DNA of 56,174 nt from Pseudomonadota bacterium (GCA_018261735.1 JAGTRM010000028.1:1-56174), one strand, 5' to 3'; shown: positions 8,784 through 17,640, numbered from the stretch's first letter. Numbers and translations are program-made. The notes: generated by a model not told the origin, from the letters alone.

Positions 8784-11036
8784 ATGCGTTTTTCATTTCC
8801 CATTGTCATCATCGACGAAGATTACCGCTCGGAAAACACCAGCGGTTCCGGCATTCGCGCCCTGGCTTCAGCGCTCGAACAAGAGGGCATGGATGTCGTC
8901 GGTTTCACCAGCTACGGCGATCTGACCTCGTTTGCGCAACAGCAAAGCCGGGCGGCCGGTTTCATCCTCTCGATCGATGACGAGGAATTCGAAATCGACA
9001 GCGAGATCGTGCTCAACAGCCTGCGCAACTTTGTGGCCGAAATCCGCCGCCGTAATGCCGATATTCCGATCTATCTGTACGGCGAAACGCGTACCGCCCG
9101 CCATATCTCGAACGATATCCTGCGCGAGCTGCACGGCTTCATCCACATGCATGAAGACACGCCGGAATTCGTGGCGCGCCACATCATCCGCGAAGCTAAA
9201 TCGTATCTCGATACGCTCGCTCCGCCTTTCTTCCGCGCGCTGGTGAATTACGCGCAGGACGGCTCGTATTCCTGGCACTGCCCCGGCCACTCGGGCGGCG
9301 TTGCCTTCCTGAAGTCGCCGGTCGGCCAGATGTTCCATCAGTTCTTTGGCGAGAACATGCTGCGCGCGGACGTGTGCAACGCGGTGGAAGAACTCGGCCA
9401 GCTGCTCGACCATACCGGTCCGGTGGCTGCTTCCGAGCACAATGCCGCACGCATCTTCAACTGCGATCACCTGTATTTCGTGACCAACGGCACCTCGACA
9501 TCGAACAAGATCGTCTGGCATTCGACCGTGGCGCCGGGCGATATCGTGCTGGTCGACCGCAACTGCCACAAATCCATTCTGCATTCGATCATCATGACCG
9601 GCGCGGTGCCGGTGTTCCTGATGCCCACGCGCAACCATTACGGCATCATCGGCCCGATCCCGCGCAGCGAGTTCGAGCCGGAAACGATCCGCCGCAAGAT
9701 CGAATCCAACCCGTTCGCCCGCGAATCGCTGGCCAAGCGCCCGCATATCAAGCCGCGCGTGCTGACCATCACTCAGTCGACCTACGACGGCATCATCTAC
9801 AACGTGGAAGAGATCAAGGGTCTGCTTGACGGCCTGATCGACACCCTGCATTTCGACGAAGCCTGGCTGCCGCACGCCAACTTCCATGATTTCTATCACG
9901 GCATGCACGCGATTGGCGAGAATCGACCGCGCTGCAAGGAATCAATGGTGTTTGCCACCCAGTCCACGCACAAGCTGCTGGCGGGCCTGTCGCAGGCTTC
10001 GCAAATCCTGGTGCAGGACCCGGAAAACCGCCATCTCGACCGCGATATCTTCAACGAATCGTATTTGATGCATACCTCGACCAGCCCGCAGTATTCGATC
10101 ATTGCCTCGTGCGATGTGGCTGCCGCGATGATGGAGCCGCCGGGTGGCACCGCGCTGGTTGAGGAATCGATCCTTGAAGCGCTCGATTTCCGCCGCGCCA
10201 TGCGCAAAGTGGACGAAGAATACGGCGATTCCTGGTGGTTCAAGGTCTGGGGACCGGATCATTTGGCCGAGGAAGGCATGGGCAGCCGCGAAGACTGGGT
10301 GCTCAAGGATAACGACAACTGGCACGGCTTCGGCTCGATCGCCGACGGCTTCAACATGCTCGACCCGATCAAGGCCACCATCATCACCCCGGGCCTGAAC
10401 GTGGACGGTGCCTTTTCGGAATCCGGCATTCCAGCGGCCATCGTGACCAAGTATCTGGCCGAACATGGCATCGTCGTGGAAAAGACCGGCCTTTATTCCT
10501 TCTTCATCATGTTCACCATCGGCATCACCAAGGGTCGCTGGAACACGATGCTGACCGAGCTGCAGCAATTCAAGGATGCCTACGATACCAATGCGCCGCT
10601 GTGGCGCGTGATGCCGGAGTTCGCAGCCAAGCACCCGCAGTACGAACGCATCGGTCTGCGTGACCTGAGCAATCTGGTGCACGGTTTCTACAAGCAGTTC
10701 AACGTTGCCCGCCTCACCACCGAAATGTATCTGTCGGACATGACCCCGGCGATGAAACCGGCCAAGGCGTTCTCGATGATGGCGCACCGCGAGATCGACC
10801 GCGTGCCCATCGACGAGCTGGAAGGCCGCGTCACCGCCGTGTTGCTCACGCCCTATCCGCCAGGCATCCCGCTGCTGATTCCGGGCGAAGTGTTCAACAA
10901 GATCATCGTCGACTACCTGAAATTCGCCCGCGAATTCAACAAGGTCTGCCCGGGCTTCGAGGCCGACATTCATGGTCTGGTCAAGGAAGAGCGCAACGGC
11001 GAAACACTCTACTACGTGGATTGCGTGCGCTGCTGA
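8784..11036 (+). CDS. PLP-dependent Arg/Lys/Orn decarboxylase
   Basis: Fold-type I basic amino acid decarboxylase of 750 residues, in the family of LdcC, AdiA and SpeC. It removes CO2 from lysine, arginine or ornithine to give cadaverine, agmatine or putrescine. Seen: an N-terminal receiver-like wing domain (about 1-130), then the PLP core with WHCPGHSGGVAFLKSPVG, FVTNGTSTSNKIV, HFDEAW and the Schiff-base Lys in ATQSTHKLLAGLSQAS, and a C-terminal domain with TPYPPGIPLLIPGE. The start at 8784 has AAGGA 8 nt upstream; the frame is open 15 codons further. It is monocistronic, with an inverted repeat before it and a terminator after it. Which substrate it uses cannot be told from motifs; an acid-resistance or polyamine role is inferred. 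Confidence 0.92.
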   Translation: MRFSFPIVIIDEDYRSENTSGSGIRALASALEQEGMDVVGFTSYGDLTSFAQQQSRAAGFILSIDDEEFEIDSEIVLNSLRNFVAEIRRRNADIPIYLYGETRTARHISNDILRELHGFIHMHEDTPEFVARHIIREAKSYLDTLAPPFFRALVNYAQDGSYSWHCPGHSGGVAFLKSPVGQMFHQFFGENMLRADVCNAVEELGQLLDHTGPVAASEHNAARIFNCDHLYFVTNGTSTSNKIVWHSTVAPGDIVLVDRNCHKSILHSIIMTGAVPVFLMPTRNHYGIIGPIPRSEFEPETIRRKIESNPFARESLAKRPHIKPRVLTITQSTYDGIIYNVEEIKGLLDGLIDTLHFDEAWLPHANFHDFYHGMHAIGENRPRCKESMVFATQSTHKLLAGLSQASQILVQDPENRHLDRDIFNESYLMHTSTSPQYSIIASCDVAAAMMEPPGGTALVEESILEALDFRRAMRKVDEEYGDSWWFKVWGPDHLAEEGMGSREDWVLKDNDNWHGFGSIADGFNMLDPIKATIITPGLNVDGAFSESGIPAAIVTKYLAEHGIVVEKTGLYSFFIMFTIGITKGRWNTMLTELQQFKDAYDTNAPLWRVMPEFAAKHPQYERIGLRDLSNLVHGFYKQFNVARLTTEMYLSDMTPAMKPAKAFSMMAHREIDRVPIDELEGRVTAVLLTPYPPGIPLLIPGEVFNKIIVDYLKFAREFNKVCPGFEADIHGLVKEERNGETLYYVDCVRC

Positions 11037-11054
11037 TCGCTGATTTAAAGAATG

Positions 11055-11090
11055 AAAGGCCGCTCACCTGCAAGGGTGAACGGCCTTTTT
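11055..11090 (+). terminator. Rho-independent terminator after the decarboxylase
   Basis: Stem arms AGGCCGctCACC and GGGTGaaCGGCCT enclose a short loop and end in five Ts, 18 bp after the decarboxylase stop. Confidence 0.85.
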
Positions 11091-11313
11091 CACGTTTACC
11101 CCGCAGGCTCCGCAACAAACCTGCTTTTCATAAAAACAACCCCGCCACATCGCTCGCAACTGGTGCGCCCTGCAATTCTTTGGGGCAATCACGAGAGCCT
11201 CTCTTTGTACCAACCACACTGAAACACACCAAAATCCTTTTAAAAACAGTAGTATAAATTGAATTTTCTCTCCTTGCTTTCACTTGGCACGCGGATTGCT
11301 TTGTATTGGCCAT

Positions 11314-11328
11314 ACTGGTCATACCAGT
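11314..11328. promoter_or_regulatory. FadR-type operator before the ureide operon
   Basis: ACTGGT-CAT-ACCAGT is a perfect 6-3-6 palindrome, 25 bp before the start of the GntR/FCD regulator gene. It matches the TGGTnnnACCA core bound by FadR-subfamily regulators (known for FadR and PdhR). A half-site-like AACCAGTT follows at once. Inferred: the regulator represses its own operon here and is released by a pathway compound. Confidence 0.7.
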
Positions 11329-11353
11329 TGAACCAGTTCAAGAGAGAGCCAAG

Positions 11354-12028
11354 ATGCCAAGTCTTTCCAATGTCGCCGCACAGAACCTGCAACGCCTGAT
11401 CGCCAACGGCACGTATCCCCATGGCCAAGCCCTGCCCTCCCAGCGTGAACTCTCCGAAGGGCTGGGTATCAGCCGGGCCTGCCTGCGCGAAGCCATTTCG
11501 ATGCTGGAAGCCCTTGGGTTGGTGCGCGCTCACCCGGGGAAAGGCGTGTTTGTCACGGCCGGTAATGGCCGCGCCGCGGGTGACATCCCGGCCAATCCTT
11601 CCAGCATGCGCCCCGAGGCCATCTTCCAGTTCCGCTACGTGCTGGAACCGGCCGGCGCCAGCATGGCCGCGGCAGACCTGAAAAATCACGCCGATGAATT
11701 GCGCGAAGTCCAGGCCAACCTGGAAACCGCATTGCACGGTTTTGACCTGGTGATGGCGGCGGAATGGGATATGGAATTCCATCGCCGCATCGCCCGCCTT
11801 TCCGGCAATGAAGCCTTCGTTTCCGTCCTGCAGCAATACGAAACTCAAGTGGCCTACAGCCTGCAACTGCCGTTTGCCAATCCCAAGAGCATCTGGGAAC
11901 CGGCCGACGAGCATCTGGCCGTAATAGAAGCCATTGCAAACCATGACTCGGCTGCCGCTCGCCAAGCCATGCAAACCCACCTGTTGCGGGCAGCCGCCCG
12001 CGTGGGTATCCGCTTTTTCCAACCGTAA
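11354..12028 (+). CDS. GntR-family regulator, FCD (FadR) subfamily
   Basis: A 224-residue DNA-binding regulator, probably of the ABC importer and ureide genes that follow. Seen: an N-terminal winged helix-turn-helix (about 1-70) with LPSQRELSEGLGISRACLREAI and LEALGLVRAHPGKGVFV; then an all-helical FCD ligand domain (about 90-220) with FRYVLEPAGASMAA, MEFHRRIARLSGN and DEHLAVIEAIANHD, whose Asp/His residues usually bind a metal and an organic acid. I chose the ATG at 11354 since translation from the upstream ATG would start within the operator. It is the first gene of the operon, 18 bp before the binding-protein gene. The effector is inferred to be a ureide or glyoxylate-type acid. Confidence 0.9.
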   Translation: MPSLSNVAAQNLQRLIANGTYPHGQALPSQRELSEGLGISRACLREAISMLEALGLVRAHPGKGVFVTAGNGRAAGDIPANPSSMRPEAIFQFRYVLEPAGASMAAADLKNHADELREVQANLETALHGFDLVMAAEWDMEFHRRIARLSGNEAFVSVLQQYETQVAYSLQLPFANPKSIWEPADEHLAVIEAIANHDSAAARQAMQTHLLRAAARVGIRFFQP

Positions 12029-12046
12029 TCTACAAGGAGCAACACC

Positions 12047-12838
12047 ATGCGTACTTCCCGCTTTTTCCGTCCCCTGGTTCTGCTCGGCGCGCTTGGCTTG
12101 GGCAGCCTGGCGCCCGTTGCCCAAGCCGATGTACTGGCCAACATCACCAAGGCCGGCGTGATCAAGATTGCCGTGCCTCAGGATTTTCCGCCCTTCGGCA
12201 GCGTGGGCGCGGATATGAAGCCCAGTGGCTATGACATCGACGTGGCCAACCTGATCGGCAAGGAGATGGGCACCAAGGTCGAACTGGTGCCGGTTTCCAG
12301 CGCCAACCGCGTGCCGTTCCTGACGACCGGCAAGGTGGATCTGGTGATTTCCAGCATGGGCAAGAATGCGGAACGCGAAAAGGTCATCGATTTTTCCAGC
12401 GCGTATGCGCCGTTCTTCAACGGCGTATTCGGACCGGACGACATCAAGATCAGCAAGATCGACGAGCTTGCCGGCAAGACGGTCTCCGTGACTCGCGGCT
12501 CGATCGAAGATCTGGAGCTTTCCAAGGTTGCGCCGGCCAGCGCCGTGCTGAAGCGCTTCGAGGACAACAACGCCACCATCGCGGCCTACCTTTCCGGCCA
12601 GACCCAACTGCTGGCCACCGGCAACGTGGTGGCCGCCGCAGTGCACGAGCGCAGCAAACAGCGCTCGCTGGGCGTGAAGTTCCTGGTCAAGAATTCGCCT
12701 TGCTATATCGGCCTGGCGCAAGGCGAAACCGCACTGCAAAACAAGGTGAACGAGATCATCCAGAAGGCCAAGAAAAACGGCAGCCTGAATGAAATCTCGC
12801 AACGCTGGTTGCATGCGGCCTTGCCTGCCGATCTGTAA
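12047..12838 (+). CDS. ABC transporter periplasmic substrate-binding protein (polar amino acid type)
   Basis: Solute-binding protein of 263 residues for the importer encoded next. Seen: a signal peptide ending near residue 26 (PVAQA before DVLANI), then the family-3 binding fold with IKIAVPQDFPPFGSVG, SGYDIDVANLI, RVPFLTTGKVDLVISSMG, REKVIDFSSAYAPFFNGVFG and LAGKTVSVTRGSIED. The ribosome site AAGGAG is good. The aromatic and Asp/Arg pattern is that of amino acid binders, but the operon context (allantoicase and ureidoglycolate lyase) suggests a ureide such as allantoate, which also carries a carboxylate and amide-like groups. That substrate is an inference. Confidence 0.9.
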   Translation: MRTSRFFRPLVLLGALGLGSLAPVAQADVLANITKAGVIKIAVPQDFPPFGSVGADMKPSGYDIDVANLIGKEMGTKVELVPVSSANRVPFLTTGKVDLVISSMGKNAEREKVIDFSSAYAPFFNGVFGPDDIKISKIDELAGKTVSVTRGSIEDLELSKVAPASAVLKRFEDNNATIAAYLSGQTQLLATGNVVAAAVHERSKQRSLGVKFLVKNSPCYIGLAQGETALQNKVNEIIQKAKKNGSLNEISQRWLHAALPADL

Positions 12839-12897
12839 TACGCCGCGTCGCCCAGCCTCTCCCTATGGAAAAGCTGGGCGACGCCAGGAGTTGCTTC

Positions 12898-13569
12898 ATG
12901 ACTTATCAGTTTGATTTTTCGTTCATCTACGAATACCGCGCCATGCTGGCCCACGGCATTGCCTACACCGTGTATCTGACCCTCGTCGGCGGCACGGTCG
13001 GCACGCTGATCGGCACCGTCGGCGCCATTTGCCGCACCTGGGACATCAAGCCCTTTGCCGGGCTGTATCAGTGTTATGTCGAACTCTTTCGCAACACGCC
13101 GTTCCTGGTGCAACTGTTCCTGATCTTCTTCGGCTTGCCCTCCTTGGGTATCCGGATGAGCGAAGGCCAGGCGGCCATTCTGGCCATCATCCTGAACGTC
13201 GGGGCCTACAGCACCGAGATCATCCGCGCCGGGCTGCAAGCCACGCCCAAAGGGCAGATCGAAGCCGCGCAATCGCTGGCCTTCACCCGCTGGCAGATCT
13301 TTTTCTACGTGATGCTGCGCCCCGCGCTGCGCAAGGTCTGGCCGGCGCTGAGCAGCCAGATCGTGATCTCGATGCTGGGATCGGCAGTGTGTTCGCAGAT
13401 ATCGGCCGAGGAACTGACCTTCGTGGCCAACTTTATCCAGTCGCGCAATTTCCGCGCGTTTGAAACCTATTTCCTGACCACGGCCATTTACTTTGCCATG
13501 GCCTTCTTGATCCGCCAGTCACTGAATCTGATCGGGCGCTACGCCATTGTCAGGAGGCCCCTGCCATGA
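12898..13569 (+). CDS. ABC transporter permease 1 (HisM/GlnP type)
   Basis: Inner-membrane subunit of 223 residues of the importer. Seen: about five membrane spans; the early block GIAYTVYLTLVGGTVGTLIG; YVELFRNTPFLVQLFLIFFGLP, which is the polar amino acid permease signature; and the EAA loop EAAQSLAFTRWQIFFYVMLRPA, which docks to the ATPase. AGGAG precedes the ATG at 12898; the frame opens 11 codons earlier without a ribosome site. Its stop overlaps the start of permease 2 (ATGA), so the two are made together and probably form a heterodimer. Confidence 0.92.
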   Translation: MTYQFDFSFIYEYRAMLAHGIAYTVYLTLVGGTVGTLIGTVGAICRTWDIKPFAGLYQCYVELFRNTPFLVQLFLIFFGLPSLGIRMSEGQAAILAIILNVGAYSTEIIRAGLQATPKGQIEAAQSLAFTRWQIFFYVMLRPALRKVWPALSSQIVISMLGSAVCSQISAEELTFVANFIQSRNFRAFETYFLTTAIYFAMAFLIRQSLNLIGRYAIVRRPLP

Positions 13570-14222
13570 TGACTTTTACCCTGTGGGACATCGTCCGCAA
13601 TCTTCTGCTCGGCGGCGCGCTTACCCTGCTGCTGTCCATGGTGGCATTCGTACTTGGCGGACTGGCCGCGCTGGCCCTGCTGTTTGCCCGCATCGCCAAG
13701 CACCGCCCACCGCGTGGCCTGGCGCAGATCTATATCGAAATCTTCCAGGGCACGCCCTTGCTGCTACAGCTCTTTACCTTGTTCTTCGGCCTTTCGCTGT
13801 TGGGGCTGGATGTGCCGGCCTGGCTGGCTGCCGGGGTCGGACTGATGCTGTTTTCCAGTGCCTACCTGGCGGAAATCTGGCGCGGCTGCGTGGAATCGGT
13901 TCCGCGCGGCCAATGGGAGGCCGGTGCCAGTCTGGCCCTCACCTACCGCGAGCAAATGCGCCATGTGATTCTGCCGCAGGCCATGCGCATGGCGATTGCG
14001 CCCACCGTCGGCTTCGCCGTACAGGTGGTCAAGGGCACGGCCGTGACCTCGATCATCGGCTTTGCCGAACTGACCAAAACCGGATCGATGATCGCCAACG
14101 CCACCTACCAGCCCTTCCTGGTCTACGGCCTGGTCGCCATCGGTTACTTCCTGCTTTGTTATCCGTTGTCCTGGTATGCCCAGCGTCTGGAAAGGAGGCT
14201 CTATGCCACTCGTACGAACTAA
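13566..14222 (+). CDS. ABC transporter permease 2 (HisM/GlnP type)
   Basis: Second membrane subunit, 218 residues. Seen: NLLLGGALTLLLSMVAFVLG at the start; IYIEIFQGTPLLLQLFTLFFGL, the counterpart of the signature in permease 1; and the EAA loop EAGASLALTYREQMRHVILPQA. Five membrane spans are likely. It starts within the stop of permease 1, and the ATPase gene starts 20 nt before its end, so the three are translationally linked. Confidence 0.92.
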   Translation: MMTFTLWDIVRNLLLGGALTLLLSMVAFVLGGLAALALLFARIAKHRPPRGLAQIYIEIFQGTPLLLQLFTLFFGLSLLGLDVPAWLAAGVGLMLFSSAYLAEIWRGCVESVPRGQWEAGASLALTYREQMRHVILPQAMRMAIAPTVGFAVQVVKGTAVTSIIGFAELTKTGSMIANATYQPFLVYGLVAIGYFLLCYPLSWYAQRLERRLYATRTN

Positions 14223-14931
14223 CCGCCTGCACAAGCACTTTGGCAAAAACCATGTGCTCAAGGGCATCAACCTGGAAGTCGAAGAAGGCGAAGTCGTCGC
14301 CATCGTCGGCCGCAGCGGCTCGGGCAAAAGCACGCTGCTGCGCGCGCTGAACGGGCTGGAAACCATCGACGACGGTACCATCGAAGTCGACGGCACCGCA
14401 CTGGTGGCCGAACAGGGCGACCTGCGCGCGCTGCGCCAGAAAGTGGGCATGGTGTTTCAGCAGTTCAATCTGTTCCCGCACCTCTCCGCGGGGCAGAACG
14501 TGATGCTCGCGCCGCAAATCGTGAAAGATACGTCCAAGGAAGAAGCCGAAGTCATTGCGCGCAGCACCCTGGCGCGCGTCGGGCTGGAACACAAGTTCGA
14601 TGCCTTCCCCGACCAGCTTTCCGGCGGGCAGCAACAGCGCGTTGCCATCGCCCGTGCGCTGGCCATGTCGCCCAAGGTCTTGCTGTGCGACGAGATCACC
14701 TCGGCACTCGATCCGGAACTCGTCAACGAAGTGCTGATGGTGGTGCGCCAGCTCGCCAGCGAGGGCATGACGCTGATCATGGTCACGCACGAGATGCGTT
14801 TCGCGCGCGAAGTGGGCAACAAGCTGGTTTTCATGTATGAAGGCCGTATCCACGAATCCGGCGATCCGCAAACCATGTTCGCCAACCCGGCCACGCCGGA
14901 ATTCGCCAACTTCATCAGCTCCCTGGACTGA
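14203..14931 (+). CDS. ABC transporter ATP-binding protein (polar amino acid type)
   Basis: Cytoplasmic ATPase of 242 residues that drives the importer. Seen: Walker [11 protein letters not shown]-loop [11 protein letters not shown], signature [15 protein letters not shown], Walker [15 protein letters not shown], and the switch His in [12 protein letters not shown]. This is the GlnQ/HisP pattern. The start at 14203 has AGGAGG just upstream inside the end of permease 2; a start at 14176 in the same frame is possible but lacks that site. The next gene (allantoicase) begins 6 nt after its stop. Confidence 0.94.
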   Translation: MPLVRTNRLHKHFGKNHVLKGINLEVEEGEVVAIVGRSGSGKSTLLRALNGLETIDDGTIEVDGTALVAEQGDLRALRQKVGMVFQQFNLFPHLSAGQNVMLAPQIVKDTSKEEAEVIARSTLARVGLEHKFDAFPDQLSGGQQQRVAIARALAMSPKVLLCDEITSALDPELVNEVLMVVRQLASEGMTLIMVTHEMRFAREVGNKLVFMYEGRIHESGDPQTMFANPATPEFANFISSLD

Positions 14932-14937
14932 GACACG

Positions 14938-15972
14938 ATGACCGCTTCTTCCTCCCCTATTCTGACCGCGGCTCCGGCCGACTTGCCCGGCTGGGCCAGC
15001 CGCAGCATCAATCTGGCCGACCCGCGCCTGGGCGCCGAGACGCTTGCCTGCTCGGATGATTTCTTCGCGCCGATGGCGCGCATGCTCAACCCGGAGCCCG
15101 CCTATTTCATTCCCGGCCGATACGACGACAACGGCAAATGGATGGACGGCTGGGAAAGCCGGCGCAAGCGCAGCGCCGGGCACGACTGGTGCGTGGTGCG
15201 CCTGGGCTGCCCCGGCACGATTGCCGGCTTCGATCTCGACACCAGCTTTTTCACCGGCAACTACCCGCCAGCCGCCCTGGTTGAAGGCTGCCCGGCAGGC
15301 ACCGATCCGGCCGGCGAAACCTGGCTGCCGCTGACCGGCATGAACGCGCTCAAGGGCAACCAACACCATCTGCTTGCGGCCATCGGCCATGAGCACACCG
15401 TGTTTTCGCATGTACGCGTCCACATCTATCCCGACGGCGGTCTGGCGCGTTTGCGCGTCTACGGCAAGCCAGCGCCCGCGACTTTGACGGCCGGGCCGGA
15501 TGGACTGGTCGATCTGGCTGCGCTGAAGCATGGCGGCCGGGCCATTGCCTGGAACGATGCCCACTTCGGCGCAGCGGCCAACCTGCTGCTACCGGGCCGG
15601 GGCATCAACATGGGCGAAGGCTGGGAAACCCGGCGCCGGCGCGAGCCCGGGTACGACTGGTGCATCCTGGCGCTGGGCATTGCGGGCGAAATCGCGCGGG
15701 TAGAAGTGGATACCGCGCACTTCAAGGGCAATTACCCGGACCGCTGCTCGCTGCAAGCGGCCTGGATACCGGATCCGGATGATGCGGCACTCGTCACCCA
15801 ATCGCAATTCTGGGCGCCGCTGCTACCGGAAAGCCCGCTCAGTGCCGACAGCATCCAGAGCTTTGCCGCCATGCCGCTGGGCAAGATAAGCCATGTCCGC
15901 TTCAACCTGCATCCGGACGGCGGCGTTTCGCGCCTGCGGCTGTGGGGCAAACCGGCGGGAGATACGCTTTGA
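14938..15972 (+). CDS. alc: Allantoicase
   Basis: Hydrolyses allantoate to (S)-ureidoglycolate and urea in purine degradation (EC 3.5.3.4). Seen: 344 residues built from two related halves, as the family shows. The first has [22 protein letters not shown] and [10 protein letters not shown]; the second has [22 protein letters not shown] and [10 protein letters not shown]. Near each end are [19 protein letters not shown] and [19 protein letters not shown], the paired jelly-roll strands. It sits 6 nt after the ABC ATPase gene and overlaps the ureidoglycolate lyase gene by 4 nt. No allantoinase or uricase is in the window, so the pathway is entered here at allantoate. Confidence 0.95.
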   Translation: MTASSSPILTAAPADLPGWASRSINLADPRLGAETLACSDDFFAPMARMLNPEPAYFIPGRYDDNGKWMDGWESRRKRSAGHDWCVVRLGCPGTIAGFDLDTSFFTGNYPPAALVEGCPAGTDPAGETWLPLTGMNALKGNQHHLLAAIGHEHTVFSHVRVHIYPDGGLARLRVYGKPAPATLTAGPDGLVDLAALKHGGRAIAWNDAHFGAAANLLLPGRGINMGEGWETRRRREPGYDWCILALGIAGEIARVEVDTAHFKGNYPDRCSLQAAWIPDPDDAALVTQSQFWAPLLPESPLSADSIQSFAAMPLGKISHVRFNLHPDGGVSRLRLWGKPAGDTL

Positions 15973-16487
15973 CCAAGCTGTTCGTCGAGGCGCTCAGCCG
16001 CAGCGCCTTTGCCCCGTTCGGGGAAGTGATCGAAGCCGATCCCCAGCAGACCCGCTTTGCCGTCAATGCCGGCACCAGCCAGCGTTTCCACGATCTGGCC
16101 CGGCTCGATCCCGGCACGGACGGGCGGCTGATCGTCAGCATCTTCCGCGCCCAGCCGCGCAATCTGCCGCTCAGCATTGCCATGCTGGAGCGCCATCCCA
16201 AGGGCTCGCAAGCCTTCATGCCGCTGTCCGGCCGGCCTTTCCTGGTCGTGGCGGCGCCACCCGGTGACAGCATCGATTCCGGCCGGATACGGGCGTTCCT
16301 GGCGCATGGCCAGCAGGGCATCAATTTCGCGCCCGGCGTATGGCATCACCCGCTGCTGGCCTTGCAGGCTGAAAGCGATTTTCTGGTGATCGACCGGGAC
16401 GATCCGGCCAGCAATTGCGAGGAATGCACGCTGGCGCAGCATTTGTTGCTGGATACCGAATCGTTTGCGGGAGCGATGACATGTTGA
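15969..16487 (+). CDS. allA: Ureidoglycolate lyase
   Basis: Splits ureidoglycolate into glyoxylate and urea (EC 4.3.2.3). Seen: 172 residues with LSRSAFAPFGEVIEAD at the start, LSIAMLERHPKGSQAFMPLS and the metal-site region NFAPGVWHHPLLAL, followed by FLVIDRDDP. I chose the TTG at 15969, which overlaps the allantoicase stop and has GGGAGA upstream; an ATG nine codons earlier is in frame but inside allantoicase. Its end overlaps the start of the lrgA-like gene by 7 nt, so ureidoglycolate cleavage and the LrgAB pair are made from coupled messages. Confidence 0.93.
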   Translation: MTKLFVEALSRSAFAPFGEVIEADPQQTRFAVNAGTSQRFHDLARLDPGTDGRLIVSIFRAQPRNLPLSIAMLERHPKGSQAFMPLSGRPFLVVAAPPGDSIDSGRIRAFLAHGQQGINFAPGVWHHPLLALQAESDFLVIDRDDPASNCEECTLAQHLLLDTESFAGAMTC

Positions 16488-16837
16488 GTGGTTTTCTGGT
16501 TCTGCTGGCTTTTTTACTGGCCGGCGATATCGCAGGTTATCTCTTCGCCCTGCCCCTGCCCGGGCCGGTGTTGGGCATGGCACTGCTGCTGGGCTGGCTT
16601 GCATGGCGCCGTCGGCCTCCGCCGGAGAACCTGCGCACGGCCTCCATGGGCATCCTGCAATATCTTTCGCTCCTGTTCGTGCCCGCCGGTGTGGGCGTGA
16701 TCCTGCATCTGGAGCGGTTGCAGCGCGAATGGCCCGCCATCTTGGGCGCGGTGCTGGCCGGTACGCTCATCAGCGTGGGGCTCAGCGGCCTGCTGCTGAA
16801 AGCACTGCGCGCCAAGCGGGAGGCGCAACATGATTGA
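16481..16837 (+). CDS. lrgA: LrgA/CidA-family membrane protein
   Basis: Small inner-membrane protein of 118 residues with four likely membrane spans. Seen: FLLAGDIAGYLFALPLPGPV near the N terminus, then GMALLLGWL, the block LRTASMGILQYLSLLFVPAG (the LrgA signature LLFVPAGVG) and a basic C-terminal tail. I chose the ATG at 16481; the frame opens 22 codons earlier within allA. Known: LrgA and LrgB act together. In staphylococci they affect murein hydrolases; in Bacillus the related PftAB moves pyruvate; in plants the fused homologue PLGG1 moves glycolate and glycerate. Here, coupled to ureidoglycolate lyase, transport of glyoxylate or glycolate is the natural inference. Confidence 0.88.
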   Translation: MLSGFLVLLAFLLAGDIAGYLFALPLPGPVLGMALLLGWLAWRRRPPPENLRTASMGILQYLSLLFVPAGVGVILHLERLQREWPAILGAVLAGTLISVGLSGLLLKALRAKREAQHD

Positions 16838-17549
16838 ACGTCTGGGCGGACTCTGGGCGCATCTGCAAGCCCTGCCGGTTTTCTGGCTGCTGCTCACCCT
16901 GTGCATCTTCCAGCTCGCCAGCCTGCTGGCCAAGCGCAGCAAGGGCTTTCCGTTGGCCAACCCGGTCGGACTCAGCATCCTGACGCTGGTTCTGGTGCTT
17001 TACTTTACCGGCACGTCTTATCAGGCCTATTGGGCCGGCGGGCAATGGATTCATTTCCTGCTGGCGCCCGCCACCGTGGCCCTGGCCGTACCGCTTTACC
17101 AGCAGCAGGAGCGCATCCGCAGCATGCTAAGCCCTCTGCTGCTGACCCTGGCGGGCGGCTCGCTGCTGGCCATTGCCTCTTCGGTGGGCATCGGCTGGTT
17201 GCTGGGTGCGAGCCCCTCCAGCCTGCTTTCGCTGGCGCCCAAATCCGCCACCGCGCCGGTAGCCATGGGCATCGTGGAAAAGCTGGGCGGCATTCCCTCG
17301 CTCACCGCGGCGGTAGTCATCCTGACCGGCGTGACCGGCGCCGTGGCGGCACCGTGGGTGCTGGATCGCCTGAATATCCGGGAACCCGCCATGCGCGGAT
17401 TTGCCATGGGGCTGGTCAGCCACGGCATCGGCACCGCGCGGGCGTTTCAGGAAAACAACGAAGCCGGCGCCTTTGCCGGCCTGGGGATGGGGCTCAACGC
17501 CCTGATGACATCGCTGCTGGTGCCCGTGCTGTATCGGCTCGTTGCCTGA
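16830..17549 (+). CDS. lrgB: LrgB-family membrane protein
   Basis: Membrane partner of the LrgA-like protein, 239 residues. Seen: several hydrophobic spans; LAKRSKGFPLANPVGLSILT near residue 30; LAPKSATAPVAMGIVEKLGG, the conserved LrgB core; VTGAVAAPWVLDRL; and GFAMGLVSHGIGTARAFQ. It overlaps lrgA by 8 nt and ends the operon at a strong terminator. Together the two form a candidate small-carboxylate exporter or importer for the glyoxylate made by the ureide pathway. Transport direction and substrate cannot be read from sequence. Confidence 0.9.
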   Translation: MIERLGGLWAHLQALPVFWLLLTLCIFQLASLLAKRSKGFPLANPVGLSILTLVLVLYFTGTSYQAYWAGGQWIHFLLAPATVALAVPLYQQQERIRSMLSPLLLTLAGGSLLAIASSVGIGWLLGASPSSLLSLAPKSATAPVAMGIVEKLGGIPSLTAAVVILTGVTGAVAAPWVLDRLNIREPAMRGFAMGLVSHGIGTARAFQENNEAGAFAGLGMGLNALMTSLLVPVLYRLVA

Positions 17550-17572
17550 TGCCGCCCCGCCGCGCAGGCATG

Positions 17573-17607
17573 AAAAAACCGCGCTGTTTCTTGCAGCGCG
17601 GTTTTTT
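17573..17607. terminator. Bidirectional terminator between lrgB and hpt
   Basis: Arms ACCGCGCTG and CAGCGCGGT flank a short loop, with an A run on the left and a T run on the right, so the same hairpin can stop transcription from both converging operons. Confidence 0.9.
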
Positions 17608-17640
17608 ATATCGCATCAGGACTCGCTTATCCGGAGCGGA

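Noticed and set aside
8868..9908. 346-codon minus-strand frame within the decarboxylase gene
   Set aside because: Shadow of the PLP enzyme; no ribosome site or family motif.
11240..12814. Long open frame (524 codons) on the minus strand opposite the regulator and binding-protein genes
   Set aside because: It spans two well-supported genes on the other strand and crosses their operator. No family features were seen.
14053..15564. 503-codon minus-strand frame opposite the ABC ATPase and allantoicase genes
   Set aside because: Shadow frame; both plus-strand genes have full catalytic motifs.
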